A stretch of DNA of 23,535 nucleotides from an uncultured Prevotella sp. (lineage in GTDB: Bacteria > Bacteroidota > Bacteroidia > Bacteroidales > Bacteroidaceae), in assembly GCA_937898715.1 (NCBI GenBank), contig CALEKA010000049.1, positions 1 to 23,535 on the forward strand, written 5' to 3'. Within the stretch, counting starts at the first letter, position 1; each line of letters begins with the position of its first letter. A program made the position numbers and the translations under genes. Shown one piece after another: positions 7,929-14,833 of the stretch. A model generated the notes under the pieces. That model made no database searches. It saw only the letters and a list, made by a program, of their open reading frames with translations, and had not been told where the DNA came from.

Positions 7929-8094
7929 CTTTTATCTATTGCGTATTTTCTTTTATCTTTCGCAAATCATCTTTTATCTTTCGCAAATCTTTTATCTTTC
8001 GCAAAATATCTTTTATCAAAAGCGCATTTTCTTTTATCTATCGTGCTTTTTCTTTTATCTATCGTGCATTCACTTTTATTTATCGCGCATTCAC
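7929..8094. repeat. 21-bp tandem array between lptF and ribBA
   Basis: CTTTTATC (or CTTTTATTTATC in the last unit) recurs at 7929, 7950, 7971, 7989, 8010, 8031, 8052 and 8073: steps of 21 bp with one step of 18. On the gene strand each unit ends in ATAAAA. Read in the lptF frame the first unit is VNAR-stop-IK, meaning the true end of lptF plus its stop codon (8080-8082) is itself a repeat unit. Later units read DILRKIK, DLRKIK or ENALLIK, or carry TAG. Because every step is a multiple of three, the frame is kept across the whole array, and the ribBA ATG lies in the same frame as lptF. Confidence 0.85.
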
Positions 8095-10413
8095 TGGACC
8101 CTTGAATGGGAGAGGCGCATCAGAAGAAACGCCTTCAGGTGTGTTGGGCGTCATTTCGCCATGCTCTTGAATATAGCGTTTGTACTGATAACGGCGCCAT
8201 GCGTTATGAGCATATATGCCCACTGCAATAAGCGCCACAGTAGCGAGGGCCGCAAAGAACAAGTTGCGCTTCGTCATGAGACGCCTAACCTTTTCGCTCC
8301 ATGTAGCACTGGCAGAAACTGTACCCGCACTTTCTGCATTCGCCGCACTTGTATAATTAGAGCCATCGTACGCGCCTTCTGCACTTTCTTCAGCTATTGA
8401 TTGTCCTTTTATAACGCTTTGTAAGCGATCACTGGTGCGAACGATAACACGAAGATCACGCTGCAGTCTCAAGCGGAAACGCCATATTCTAAACCAAAGC
8501 ACCAATCCTATGGGGAAGAGTATGCCTGCAGCCACATTGAGGCTTTTGTTGTGGAAAGGCGACGTATGGGCATGCGTATAAATGATAGGGAAGTTATTAA
8601 GCATCGATAGCACTTTGCGATCTTTACTATTAGAAAGTTCCTCTATGGTCTTCTCCATTAACGCATTGATGTCCTCTACAGCCGTATCTGGAGTATAGCG
8701 GAAGAAGGTGCGCACGTAGTTGGGGGCAATAAGAAGATGTGCTTTCTTGTTGTATGCCACGCATAGTTCCTTAAGCCGCGACAGATTGTCGAGCATTACT
8801 TCTAAACGTGGTTCTTCAATTATCACTTCCTTGCGGAATATGTGACGGTTAGAGCGCAAGCCAAACAGACGGGCAAAGAAATGGCGATAAGCATCCATAT
8901 TGAATACCACAGAGTCCTTATTAGCCTTGTAAGTGAAGAATACGCCGAATGGAGCTACTACCATCGAACTTATCCACATACCGAGCACCATATCGACCTT
9001 ACCATCACGTGCCATCTTCATGCCCGAGATATAAATCACGTACCATACGATGAAAATTGCTACCGATATCACCGTAGGAAGTCCTAAGCCACCCTTGCGG
9101 ATGATTGCGCCCAAGGGAGCGCCCACGAAGAAGAATAGCAGACATGCTATAGAATAGGTCACTTTGTTGTGCCACTCTACCCAATGGCTTCGAATATCGC
9201 GTTCTTCTTGATCCGTGTTCATAGCCTTCCATTCCAAGTCGGCAGTTATAGACTTGACGTTTGACAGAGCTGTCTGTTGTGCCATTTGCAGCTTATCAGC
9301 AGGAGCTTTTGTCAACACCGTATCTATTTGTAGGGGCACAGCGCTAAGCTGTTGGCGCGATGCTCTATTTGCTTGACCTGAAGTTCCTTTGGCTTGAGCT
9401 GAAGTTCCTTTGGCTTGAGCGGATGCTGTAGCTTGTTGCGCAACGTGTTGTTTCAACATGCGAAGCATCAAAGCTGAGTCTTGCTCTGAGATTTGCGGAT
9501 GGCGATAGTAGACAGGAATGGCGTCCTTGTAGTATTGACGGCCGATGGAGTCGAGGTCTCGATTCATTGAATCTACGCTATGCTCTATCTGCAGCATATT
9601 TTTTGCAGTAGGCATACCCGATAGCAGATTCTTGTCCATCATATTGAAGTTGCTATCGAAATCGATGAGCAATGACTTATAGTTGAAAGTTTCTCGATCG
9701 AATGGTTCGTAAGCGCCTCCTTGCAACATTTGCGAGCCACTCGAAGATTCGAGACTTTCAAACTGCTCTCCGTTCCACAAGTCGAGATGCAGATGCTGCT
9801 TATCACGCGTCACTTCAAGGCGAGCTGAATCTGCGAGCACGATTTGTGCGTGGTCGAAACCTTGATCAGTCTTGTAGATGATAGTCTGGTAGAGCATGCC
9901 CGTGGCGGTATTCTTGCTCTGCACGTAGATATTTATGTTGGGTACACCATTATAGAATACGCCTTCTGGAATTTCCACCGCGGGCGACTGTTCCTTCATA
10001 CTGAAGAGCAGTGTCTTCAGTTCTATCTGTGCTTTTGGGGAAGCGACATTTTGGAAATAGAACGAAGTGCACGTCATCGCGAGAGCAAATATCGCTAAGG
10101 GGCGCATGATGCGAATCAAGGGAATGCCAGCCGCCTTCATAGCGAGAAGTTCGAACGATTCGCCCAAATTACCGAAAGTGATGAGTGAAGAGAGCAATAC
10201 TGCCAACGGCAAGGAGTCGCGCACCAACGTGATGGCCATATACCAATAGAACTTGGCAAGGATATCGAAGGAAAGGCCTTTGCCAATCAGATCGTCTACA
10301 TAGCGCCACGTGAACTGCATCATGAATACGAACAGCACCACGAAGAAGGCTCCTGCGAATATCAGAAGGAACTTTTTGAGTATGTATAGGTCTAATTTCT
10401 TTATCAGTATCAT
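8080..10413 (-). CDS. LptF/LptG (YjgP/YjgQ) family permease with long C-terminal extension
   Basis: 777 residues, versus about 360 for enterobacterial LptF or LptG. The family forms the membrane part of the LptB2FG ABC exporter that extracts LPS from the inner membrane. The N-terminus is classic: LDLYILKKFLLIFAGAFF starting the first helix, further helices near 52-80 and 100-120, and GESFELLAMKAAGIPLIRIM (84-103). A periplasmic beta region follows (about 125-400), then the returning helices (about 418-496) with the typical FFFVGAPLGAIIRKGGLGLP (427-446). Residues 325-356 are a low-complexity linker with AQAKGTS repeats. Beyond 500 lies a roughly 280-residue extension with two more predicted membrane segments (about 625-642 and 716-735), whose function I do not recognise. 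It is probably co-transcribed with ribBA. Confidence 0.88.
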   Translation of the reverse strand: MILIKKLDLYILKKFLLIFAGAFFVVLFVFMMQFTWRYVDDLIGKGLSFDILAKFYWYMAITLVRDSLPLAVLLSSLITFGNLGESFELLAMKAAGIPLIRIMRPLAIFALAMTCTSFYFQNVASPKAQIELKTLLFSMKEQSPAVEIPEGVFYNGVPNINIYVQSKNTATGMLYQTIIYKTDQGFDHAQIVLADSARLEVTRDKQHLHLDLWNGEQFESLESSSGSQMLQGGAYEPFDRETFNYKSLLIDFDSNFNMMDKNLLSGMPTAKNMLQIEHSVDSMNRDLDSIGRQYYKDAIPVYYRHPQISEQDSALMLRMLKQHVAQQATASAQAKGTSAQAKGTSGQANRASRQQLSAVPLQIDTVLTKAPADKLQMAQQTALSNVKSITADLEWKAMNTDQEERDIRSHWVEWHNKVTYSIACLLFFFVGAPLGAIIRKGGLGLPTVISVAIFIVWYVIYISGMKMARDGKVDMVLGMWISSMVVAPFGVFFTYKANKDSVVFNMDAYRHFFARLFGLRSNRHIFRKEVIIEEPRLEVMLDNLSRLKELCVAYNKKAHLLIAPNYVRTFFRYTPDTAVEDINALMEKTIEELSNSKDRKVLSMLNNFPIIYTHAHTSPFHNKSLNVAAGILFPIGLVLWFRIWRFRLRLQRDLRVIVRTSDRLQSVIKGQSIAEESAEGAYDGSNYTSAANAESAGTVSASATWSEKVRRLMTKRNLFFAALATVALIAVGIYAHNAWRRYQYKRYIQEHGEMTPNTPEGVSSDAPLPFKGPVNAR
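9371..9420. repeat. 21-bp in-frame repeat inside lptF
   Basis: Two near-identical 21-bp units (9371-9391 and 9392-9412, one base different) and the start of a third (9413-9420) encode SAQAKGT-type heptapeptides in the linker of the permease. The third copy is degenerate (SGQANRA on its other side). The unit length keeps the frame, so copy number could vary without breaking the protein. Confidence 0.75.
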
Positions 10414-10440
10414 GTTATGAGGAACGGCATTCGTCGTTGA

Positions 10441-10462
10441 GGCTTTTTCTTAAGAAAGAGCC
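10441..10462 (-). other. hairpin in the lptF leader
   Basis: GGCTTTTTCTT joined to AAGAAAGAGCC is an inverted repeat with one mismatch. In the mRNA it gives a stem of about nine pairs with a TTAA loop, between the -7 box (10481-10488) and the ATG, starting 27 nt upstream of the start codon. It may influence translation; nothing more can be said. Confidence 0.45.
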
Positions 10463-10480
10463 GTATGTGCCTACATTCTG

Positions 10481-10488
10481 CAAAAATA
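10481..10488 (-). promoter_or_regulatory. -7 box of the lptF-ribBA transcript
   Basis: The minus strand reads TATTTTTG followed by C, a full TAnnTTTG match, 67 nt upstream of the lptF ATG and just downstream of the terminator of the previous operon. No good -33 TTTG was found. Confidence 0.55.
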
Positions 10489-10527
10489 CAACTTTTTCAC
10501 GTGCAGACCACTTTATTGGAGCAAGAA

Positions 10528-10571
10528 AAACAGACAGACCTTGCGATATATTTCACAAAGTCTGTCTGTTT
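10528..10571 (-). terminator. terminator of the etfB-etfA-acyl-CoA dehydrogenase operon
   Basis: AAACAGACAGACCTT (10528-10542) pairs with AAAGTCTGTCTGTTT (10557-10571), 14 of 15 positions, around a 14-nt loop. On the minus strand the stem is followed by a TTTTTCTT tract. It lies 115 nt after the dehydrogenase stop and upstream of the lptF promoter, which fits an intrinsic terminator. Confidence 0.88.
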
Positions 10572-10660
10572 CTGATATCTAAAGGATAAATAGGCAATCT
10601 ATTACTTAGGATGAATGTGCTTCATTACTTCTATTCATATATGCCTATTAATCCGAATAT

Positions 10661-10690
10661 TTGGGATTATGTGGGATTATGTGGGATTAT
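10661..10690. repeat. 10-bp tandem repeat covering the acyl-CoA dehydrogenase stop codon
   Basis: GTGGGATTAT occurs at 10671-10680 and 10681-10690, preceded by TTGGGATTAT at 10661-10670. On the gene strand the unit is ATAATCCCAC, and the stop codon TAA (10687-10689) is part of the first unit after the last sense codon. Confidence 0.75.
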
Positions 10691-12396
10691 GCCTGCTGAT
10701 ACTGGTCCACGTCTTCGGGAGTGAGATTCATCACGAAGGTATGATGCTTAGCGATCTCAGCCTCTACGAAGTTGGCATATACGCGTACGCTCTTTCCGAA
10801 GAGTTCTGCGTTCTCCGTGGCATTGTGAAGGAGAAGGTGAAGCATAATCACGTCGGCAGCCATCTCCATGAGGTGACGAGCACAGAGATCATGGAAAGCG
10901 GGATCGCCAGCTTCCTTCACGTGATTAGTGGCTTCTTCAAACTTATCTGCCATAGCTTTGGCACGGGCCTGAATGCTCTTCAAGCCATCGCTTACTGCGG
11001 CCTCTTCGAATTCGCGCATTTGAGCCAAATAAGAGCCATTGGTCACATAGCGGATAGCTGCTACTACCTGAAGTTGTGTAGTACCCTCGTAAATAGAAGT
11101 GATACGTGCATCGCGGTAATAGCGCTGGATGGGATATTCCATCATGAAGCCCGAACCACCATGAATCTGCAATCCATCATAAGTGTTTTGATTGCAATAT
11201 TCAGAGTTCATGCCCTTGGCGAGCGGTGTGAGCGAGTCGGCGAGTTTAGCATACTTCTTCTGCTCTTTACGTTCCTCGGGCTCCAACTTGCGTTCACGAG
11301 CGATGTCATCAAGAGCCTTGTAGATGTCGACGTAGCGAGAGCACTGATAGAGCAATGCACGACCAGCATCGAGTTTAGCCTTCATGAGCGAAAGCATATC
11401 GTAGACGGCGGGGAAGTTGATGATAGCCTTGCCAAACTGTTCGCGATCGCGAGCATAAGCAAGTGCTTCGTTGTAAGCAGCCTGAGAAATGCCTACGCTC
11501 TGTGCAGCAATGCCCAGACGAGCACCGTTCATCAGCGCCATGACGTACTTGATCAAGCCCAACTTGCGTTCACCGCAGAGCTCTGCCTTCGCATTCTTGT
11601 AGACGAGTTCACAGGTAGGACTTCCATGTATACCGAGTTTATTTTCGATACGACGAACGTTTACGCCACCTTGATTCTTGTCGTAGATAAACATTGACAA
11701 GCCACGACCATCAGTAGTACCTTCTTCCGAACGAGCCAAAACGAGATGGAGTTGTGCATCGCCATTGGTGATAAAACGCTTTACGCCGTTGAGCAACCAG
11801 CAACCTTCTTCCTCGCTATAAGTAGCCTTGAGCATTACATGCTGAAGGTCCGATCCTGCGTCGGGCTCGGTCAAGTCCATCGACATGGTCTCGCCAGCGC
11901 ATATACGGGGAATAAAACGGCTGTGTTGATCCTCATTACCAAACTCATAGAGCGTCTCGATGCAGTCTTGCAGGCTCCAGATGTTTCCGAATCCTGCATC
12001 GCTTGCAGCCACCAACTCTGCACACATTGTATACGGAGTGATGGGGAAATTGAGTCCACCGAAGCGGCGAGGCATCGTCATACCATTGAGTCCAGCCTTC
12101 ACCATTGCGTCGAGGTTTTCAGCCGTACCGCTTGCATAACGCACGCGGTCGCCCTCGTGATGAGGTCCTTCTTGGTCTACGCCTTCGGCATTGTCGGCGA
12201 TAGTTGTACCAGCCAATTCGCCAGTGATATCAAGCACGCGGTCGTAGTTATCCATAGCGTCGTCGAAGTCGAGCGGCGCATAGTCGAATTCGTCTTTATC
12301 GCGGAAGTTACGTTCTTTGAGTTCCACGATGTGCTTCATGAGCGGGTGGTTCAGTTCGAACTTCAGCTCAGGATGCTCAGTATAATTGTTTGCCAT
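10687..12396 (-). CDS. acyl-CoA dehydrogenase (long form, paired with EtfAB)
   Basis: 569 residues, longer than the roughly 380 of short-chain acyl-CoA dehydrogenases; extra sequence sits at the N-terminus (about 1-90) and C-terminus (about 450-569). This FAD enzyme oxidises acyl-CoA to enoyl-CoA, or runs in reverse as an enoyl-CoA reductase, with EtfAB as partner. Visible features: MDLTEPDAGSDLQHVMLKAT (173-192) and FITNGDAQLHLVLAR (208-222) of the FAD/substrate core, ARDREQFGKAIINF (315-328), QIHGGSGFMMEYPIQRYYRDA (410-430 region), and the catalytic glutamate E437 in SIYEGTTQLQ, in the short-/medium-chain position. The start codon follows the etfA stop by 2 nt, so translation is tightly coupled. 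Chain-length specificity cannot be read from the sequence. Confidence 0.92.
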   Translation of the reverse strand: MANNYTEHPELKFELNHPLMKHIVELKERNFRDKDEFDYAPLDFDDAMDNYDRVLDITGELAGTTIADNAEGVDQEGPHHEGDRVRYASGTAENLDAMVKAGLNGMTMPRRFGGLNFPITPYTMCAELVAASDAGFGNIWSLQDCIETLYEFGNEDQHSRFIPRICAGETMSMDLTEPDAGSDLQHVMLKATYSEEEGCWLLNGVKRFITNGDAQLHLVLARSEEGTTDGRGLSMFIYDKNQGGVNVRRIENKLGIHGSPTCELVYKNAKAELCGERKLGLIKYVMALMNGARLGIAAQSVGISQAAYNEALAYARDREQFGKAIINFPAVYDMLSLMKAKLDAGRALLYQCSRYVDIYKALDDIARERKLEPEERKEQKKYAKLADSLTPLAKGMNSEYCNQNTYDGLQIHGGSGFMMEYPIQRYYRDARITSIYEGTTQLQVVAAIRYVTNGSYLAQMREFEEAAVSDGLKSIQARAKAMADKFEEATNHVKEAGDPAFHDLCARHLMEMAADVIMLHLLLHNATENAELFGKSVRVYANFVEAEIAKHHTFVMNLTPEDVDQYQQA

Positions 12397-12398
12397 GA

Positions 12399-13421
12399 TT
12401 ATTTGCTGTTGCTCTTGTAATACTTAATGAGTTTGGGAACCACTTCTTCCACGCTGCCGGTGATGATATAATCGGCAATCTGATTGATAGGTGCGTCGGG
12501 ATCGGTATTGATAGAGATGATAATACCGCTTTCCTTCATACCAGCCACGTGCTGAATAGCTCCGCTAATGCCGCAGGCGATGTATACCTTCGGACGAACG
12601 GTCACACCAGTCTGTCCGATCTGGAGGTCGTGTTCGCAGAAGCCAGCATCTACTGCTGCACGGCTTGCGCCCACTTCTCCATGAAGTTCGTCAGCGAGCT
12701 TGCGCAGCAAATCGAAACCTTCCTTAGAACCTACGCCATAGCCACCAGCCACGATGATGGGAGCGCCCTTAAGATTATTCTTAGCCTTCTCTACATGGCG
12801 TTCGAGCACCTTGACCACATAGTCTGTCTCGGGCACGAATTTTGCCACATCTTCGTAGACCACTTCGCCCTTGTAATCATCAGCCACCTTTTCAGCCTTC
12901 ATCACGCCGGAGCGTACGGTAGCCATCTGCGGACGATGTTCGGGATTGACGATTGTTGCTACGATATTACCGCCAAATGCGGGACGGATCTGATAGAGTA
13001 GGTTGTCGTAGTGAGTCTTGTTCTTCTTATCGTCGAAGTCGCCAATTTCGAGGGCTGTACAATCGGCAGTCAGTCCGCTTGTGAGCGATGACGACACGCG
13101 CGGCCCGAGGTCGCGACCAATAACGGTAGCCCCCATCAAGCAGATCTGCGGTTTCTCTTGTTTAAAGAGGTTGACCAAAATGCTTGTATGCGGCTTTGAA
13201 GTATAGGGGAAGAGCCCCTCAGCATCAAACACGTGGAGCTTATCCACACCATACGAGAGGATTTCCTTTTCTACTTTTCCTTTGATGCCCGAACCTGCCA
13301 CAATGGCTTCGAGCTGCACGCCCAATTCGTTGGCGAGCTTACGACCCTTCGTCAGGAGTTCGTAAGACACTTCCTCCACTTGGGTCTTATCTATTTCGCA
13401 ATATACGAATACGTTGTTCAT
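12399..13421 (-). CDS. etfA: electron transfer flavoprotein alpha subunit
   Basis: 340 residues using the ATG at 13419-13421 (MNNVFVYCEI). A longer reading frame starts at 13472, but its extra 17 residues (MLYSSELIEPPVSILLT) are not family-like, so I reject that start. EtfA binds FAD in its C-terminal domain and passes electrons with EtfB to or from the dehydrogenase. The FAD site is intact: GASRAAVD (251-258), QIGQTGVTVRPKVYIACGIS (267-286) continuing into GAIQHVAGM, and SINTDPDAPI (303-312). N-terminal Rossmann-like segments include CLMGATVIGRDLGPRVS (94-110). It lies between etfB (upstream, 281-nt gap containing a large palindrome) and the acyl-CoA dehydrogenase (2-nt gap). Confidence 0.94.
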   Translation of the reverse strand: MNNVFVYCEIDKTQVEEVSYELLTKGRKLANELGVQLEAIVAGSGIKGKVEKEILSYGVDKLHVFDAEGLFPYTSKPHTSILVNLFKQEKPQICLMGATVIGRDLGPRVSSSLTSGLTADCTALEIGDFDDKKNKTHYDNLLYQIRPAFGGNIVATIVNPEHRPQMATVRSGVMKAEKVADDYKGEVVYEDVAKFVPETDYVVKVLERHVEKAKNNLKGAPIIVAGGYGVGSKEGFDLLRKLADELHGEVGASRAAVDAGFCEHDLQIGQTGVTVRPKVYIACGISGAIQHVAGMKESGIIISINTDPDAPINQIADYIITGSVEEVVPKLIKYYKSNSK

Positions 13422-13475
13422 TGTGAGTAATATGCTAACGGGTGGTTCTATTAATTCTGAGGAATAAAGCATTCT

Positions 13476-13606
13476 ATTCTGATGTGCGATTTGTATGTTC
13501 TTGAAAGCGCCTTTTTGTAAGTAAACTCAGTCACATAGCCCGCTATGCTCCTTCCTTTACTTACAAAAATACACTTCCAATAACACACAAATCCCATCAT
13601 CAGAAT
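13476..13606. repeat. 131-bp imperfect palindrome between etfB and etfA (MITE-like or large hairpin)
   Basis: The two halves are reverse complements of each other at about four-fifths of positions by eye. Both ends read ATTCTGATG when oriented outward-in (13476-13484 and 13598-13606 reversed). Matching inner blocks include GATTTG, TTTTTGTAAGTAAA (left arm, about 13512-13525) and its complement (right arm, about 13558-13569), and CATAGC at the centre, which falls at about 13540/13541 in ATAGCCCGCTAT. It carries no ORF of its own. No clear target-site duplication flanks it. It may be a non-autonomous transposable element, an interspersed palindromic repeat, or an RNA hairpin acting inside the operon. 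Confidence 0.7.
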
Positions 13607-13702
13607 TAACAGCCCCCCCCTAACGTAACGGTTAATATATTAATGTGCTAATGCAGCGCATAGCGAGCATTGTCGGCTCTGCCATGCAGGCATATTAGCA
13701 TA
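13607..13702. other. C8 tract and TTAGCA-rich palindromic stretch after etfB
   Basis: A run of eight C (13613-13620; G8 in the etf transcript) is followed by a stretch with TAATGTGCTAATGC at one end (about 13641-13654) and GCATATTAGCATATTA at the other (about 13689-13704). These are approximate inverted copies, so a loose hairpin just beyond the etfB stop is possible. The words ATTAGCA and ATTAATA are repeated as in other intergenic parts of the window. Confidence 0.4.
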
Positions 13703-14575
13703 TTATCCTATCGTATGACTTTCGAGCAATTCCTTTACCAATCCCTCTACGTCGGCATCAGAGCCTGTGAGGCGCTTGCTCTCTTTGGCCTTGAACACAA
13801 TGTTCTGTACAGCCTTCACCTTCGTGGGCGAGCCTGCCAATCCACACTGACTGAGGTCGCCATCTACGTCGGCCACACTCCACTGTGCGATGGTGAGATA
13901 AGGCTTCTTGTCATATTCCTCAGCATAGGGAAGATTCTCTGCGGGGCGCTCCATGGGGGCAGAAGCACGCTTATACTTCATGACCAACTTGGCATTGCGC
14001 GGACGACAGGGAGCAGCATTACCATTGACCGTAAGCAGGATAGGCATGGGAGCCTCAACGCGTTCCATACCGCCATCGATGTGGCGAGTCACGATTACCT
14101 TGCCATCTTTCACCTCGTCTACGCTCGTCACGTAGGTCACCTGATTGAGGTCGAGCTTCTGTGCCACCTGTGGTCCCACCTGTGCGGTATCGCCGTCGAT
14201 AGCTTGACGTCCACCGATCACGATGTCGGGAATGCCTATTTTCTTGATAGCCTGCGACAGCGCATAGCTCGTAGCCAAAGTATCAGCACCAGCAAATGCA
14301 CGATCGGTGAGCAAATAGCCACCATCAGCACCGCGATAAAGACCTTCACGGATCACCTCCGTTGCACGCGGAGGTCCCATTGTGAGGATATGTACGGTAG
14401 ACCCAGGATTTTGTTCTTTCAGACGCAACGCTTGTTCGAGCGCATTGAGGTCTTCGGGGTTGAAGATGGCGGGAAGTGCGGCACGATTGACCGTACCCTC
14501 CGGAGTCATCGCATCCTTACCCACATTGCGGGTATCGGGCACTTGCTTAGCAAGTACTACTATTTTCAGACTCAT
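13703..14575 (-). CDS. etfB: electron transfer flavoprotein beta subunit
   Basis: 290 residues from the ATG at 14573-14575 (MSLKIVVLAKQVPDT). The frame can be extended eight codons to 14599 (MPHKTQVY), but the family begins at MSLKIVV. EtfB pairs with EtfA to carry electrons to or from the acyl-CoA dehydrogenase. Motifs: KQVPDT (10-15), NPEDLNALEQALRLKE (39-54), LTMGPP (64-69), LTDRAFAGADTLATS (89-103) and GRQAIDGDTAQVGPQVA (122-138). These segments resemble EtfB of clostridial butyryl-CoA dehydrogenase complexes, which bind a second flavin for electron bifurcation, more than the mitochondrial type; that comparison is from memory. It is the first gene of the operon; a TTTG-like/TAnnTTTG promoter lies about 170 nt upstream. 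Confidence 0.94.
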   Translation of the reverse strand: MSLKIVVLAKQVPDTRNVGKDAMTPEGTVNRAALPAIFNPEDLNALEQALRLKEQNPGSTVHILTMGPPRATEVIREGLYRGADGGYLLTDRAFAGADTLATSYALSQAIKKIGIPDIVIGGRQAIDGDTAQVGPQVAQKLDLNQVTYVTSVDEVKDGKVIVTRHIDGGMERVEAPMPILLTVNGNAAPCRPRNAKLVMKYKRASAPMERPAENLPYAEEYDKKPYLTIAQWSVADVDGDLSQCGLAGSPTKVKAVQNIVFKAKESKRLTGSDADVEGLVKELLESHTIG

Positions 14576-14745
14576 ATACACTTGTGTTTTGTGGGGCATT
14601 CTCTCCGCCTTTTATTCTCTGTCAAGAGTATCAGCTTTCTGGTGATTCTTCGGAATAAGGGTACGGAGTATGCCTGGTATATATTTAAAATGTTAGATTG
14701 TTGTCATGCTTTAGTTTGCTCACCCGATAGGGATTCTAAGCGCGG

Positions 14746-14777
14746 CAAATTTAGCTTTTTCTGCGAATGATGCCAAG
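14746..14777 (-). promoter_or_regulatory. promoter of the etfB-etfA-acyl-CoA dehydrogenase operon
   Basis: On the minus strand CTTG (14774-14777; one base off the -33 TTTG) is followed after 20 nt by TAAATTTG (14746-14753), a full -7 TAnnTTTG match. The predicted leader is about 165 nt, the longest in the window. I see no recognised riboswitch in it, although the CCCTATCGGG stretch just after the predicted start could form a small stem. Confidence 0.6.
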
Positions 14778-14833
14778 TAAACTTTGCGTTTTCCTCACTA
14801 TTTGCCACTTTCGCAGCCATATTGACACCCTAT

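Noticed and set aside
7903..8079. FMN riboswitch in front of ribBA
   Set aside because: The gap is entirely the 21-bp repeat array; none of the conserved FMN aptamer segments is visible.
7893..8105. Plus-strand ORF of 70 residues with repeated FLLSIAH-like heptads, a possible small hydrophobic toxin
   Set aside because: It arises from the complement of the 21-bp array, a second overlapping frame there is also open, its start lies inside ribBA antisense, and no promoter box precedes it.
10615..11697. Long plus-strand ORF antisense to the acyl-CoA dehydrogenase
   Set aside because: Shadow of a well-supported enzyme gene; it is low in recognisable motifs and starts in the downstream repeat.
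13422..13472. Upstream start for etfA giving 17 extra residues
   Set aside because: The extension lacks family similarity, and the internal ATG at 13421 begins the conserved N-terminus.
13670..14770. Long plus-strand ORF antisense to etfB
   Set aside because: It is the shadow of a clear EtfB gene; the translation has no family features and codon bias explains the open frame.
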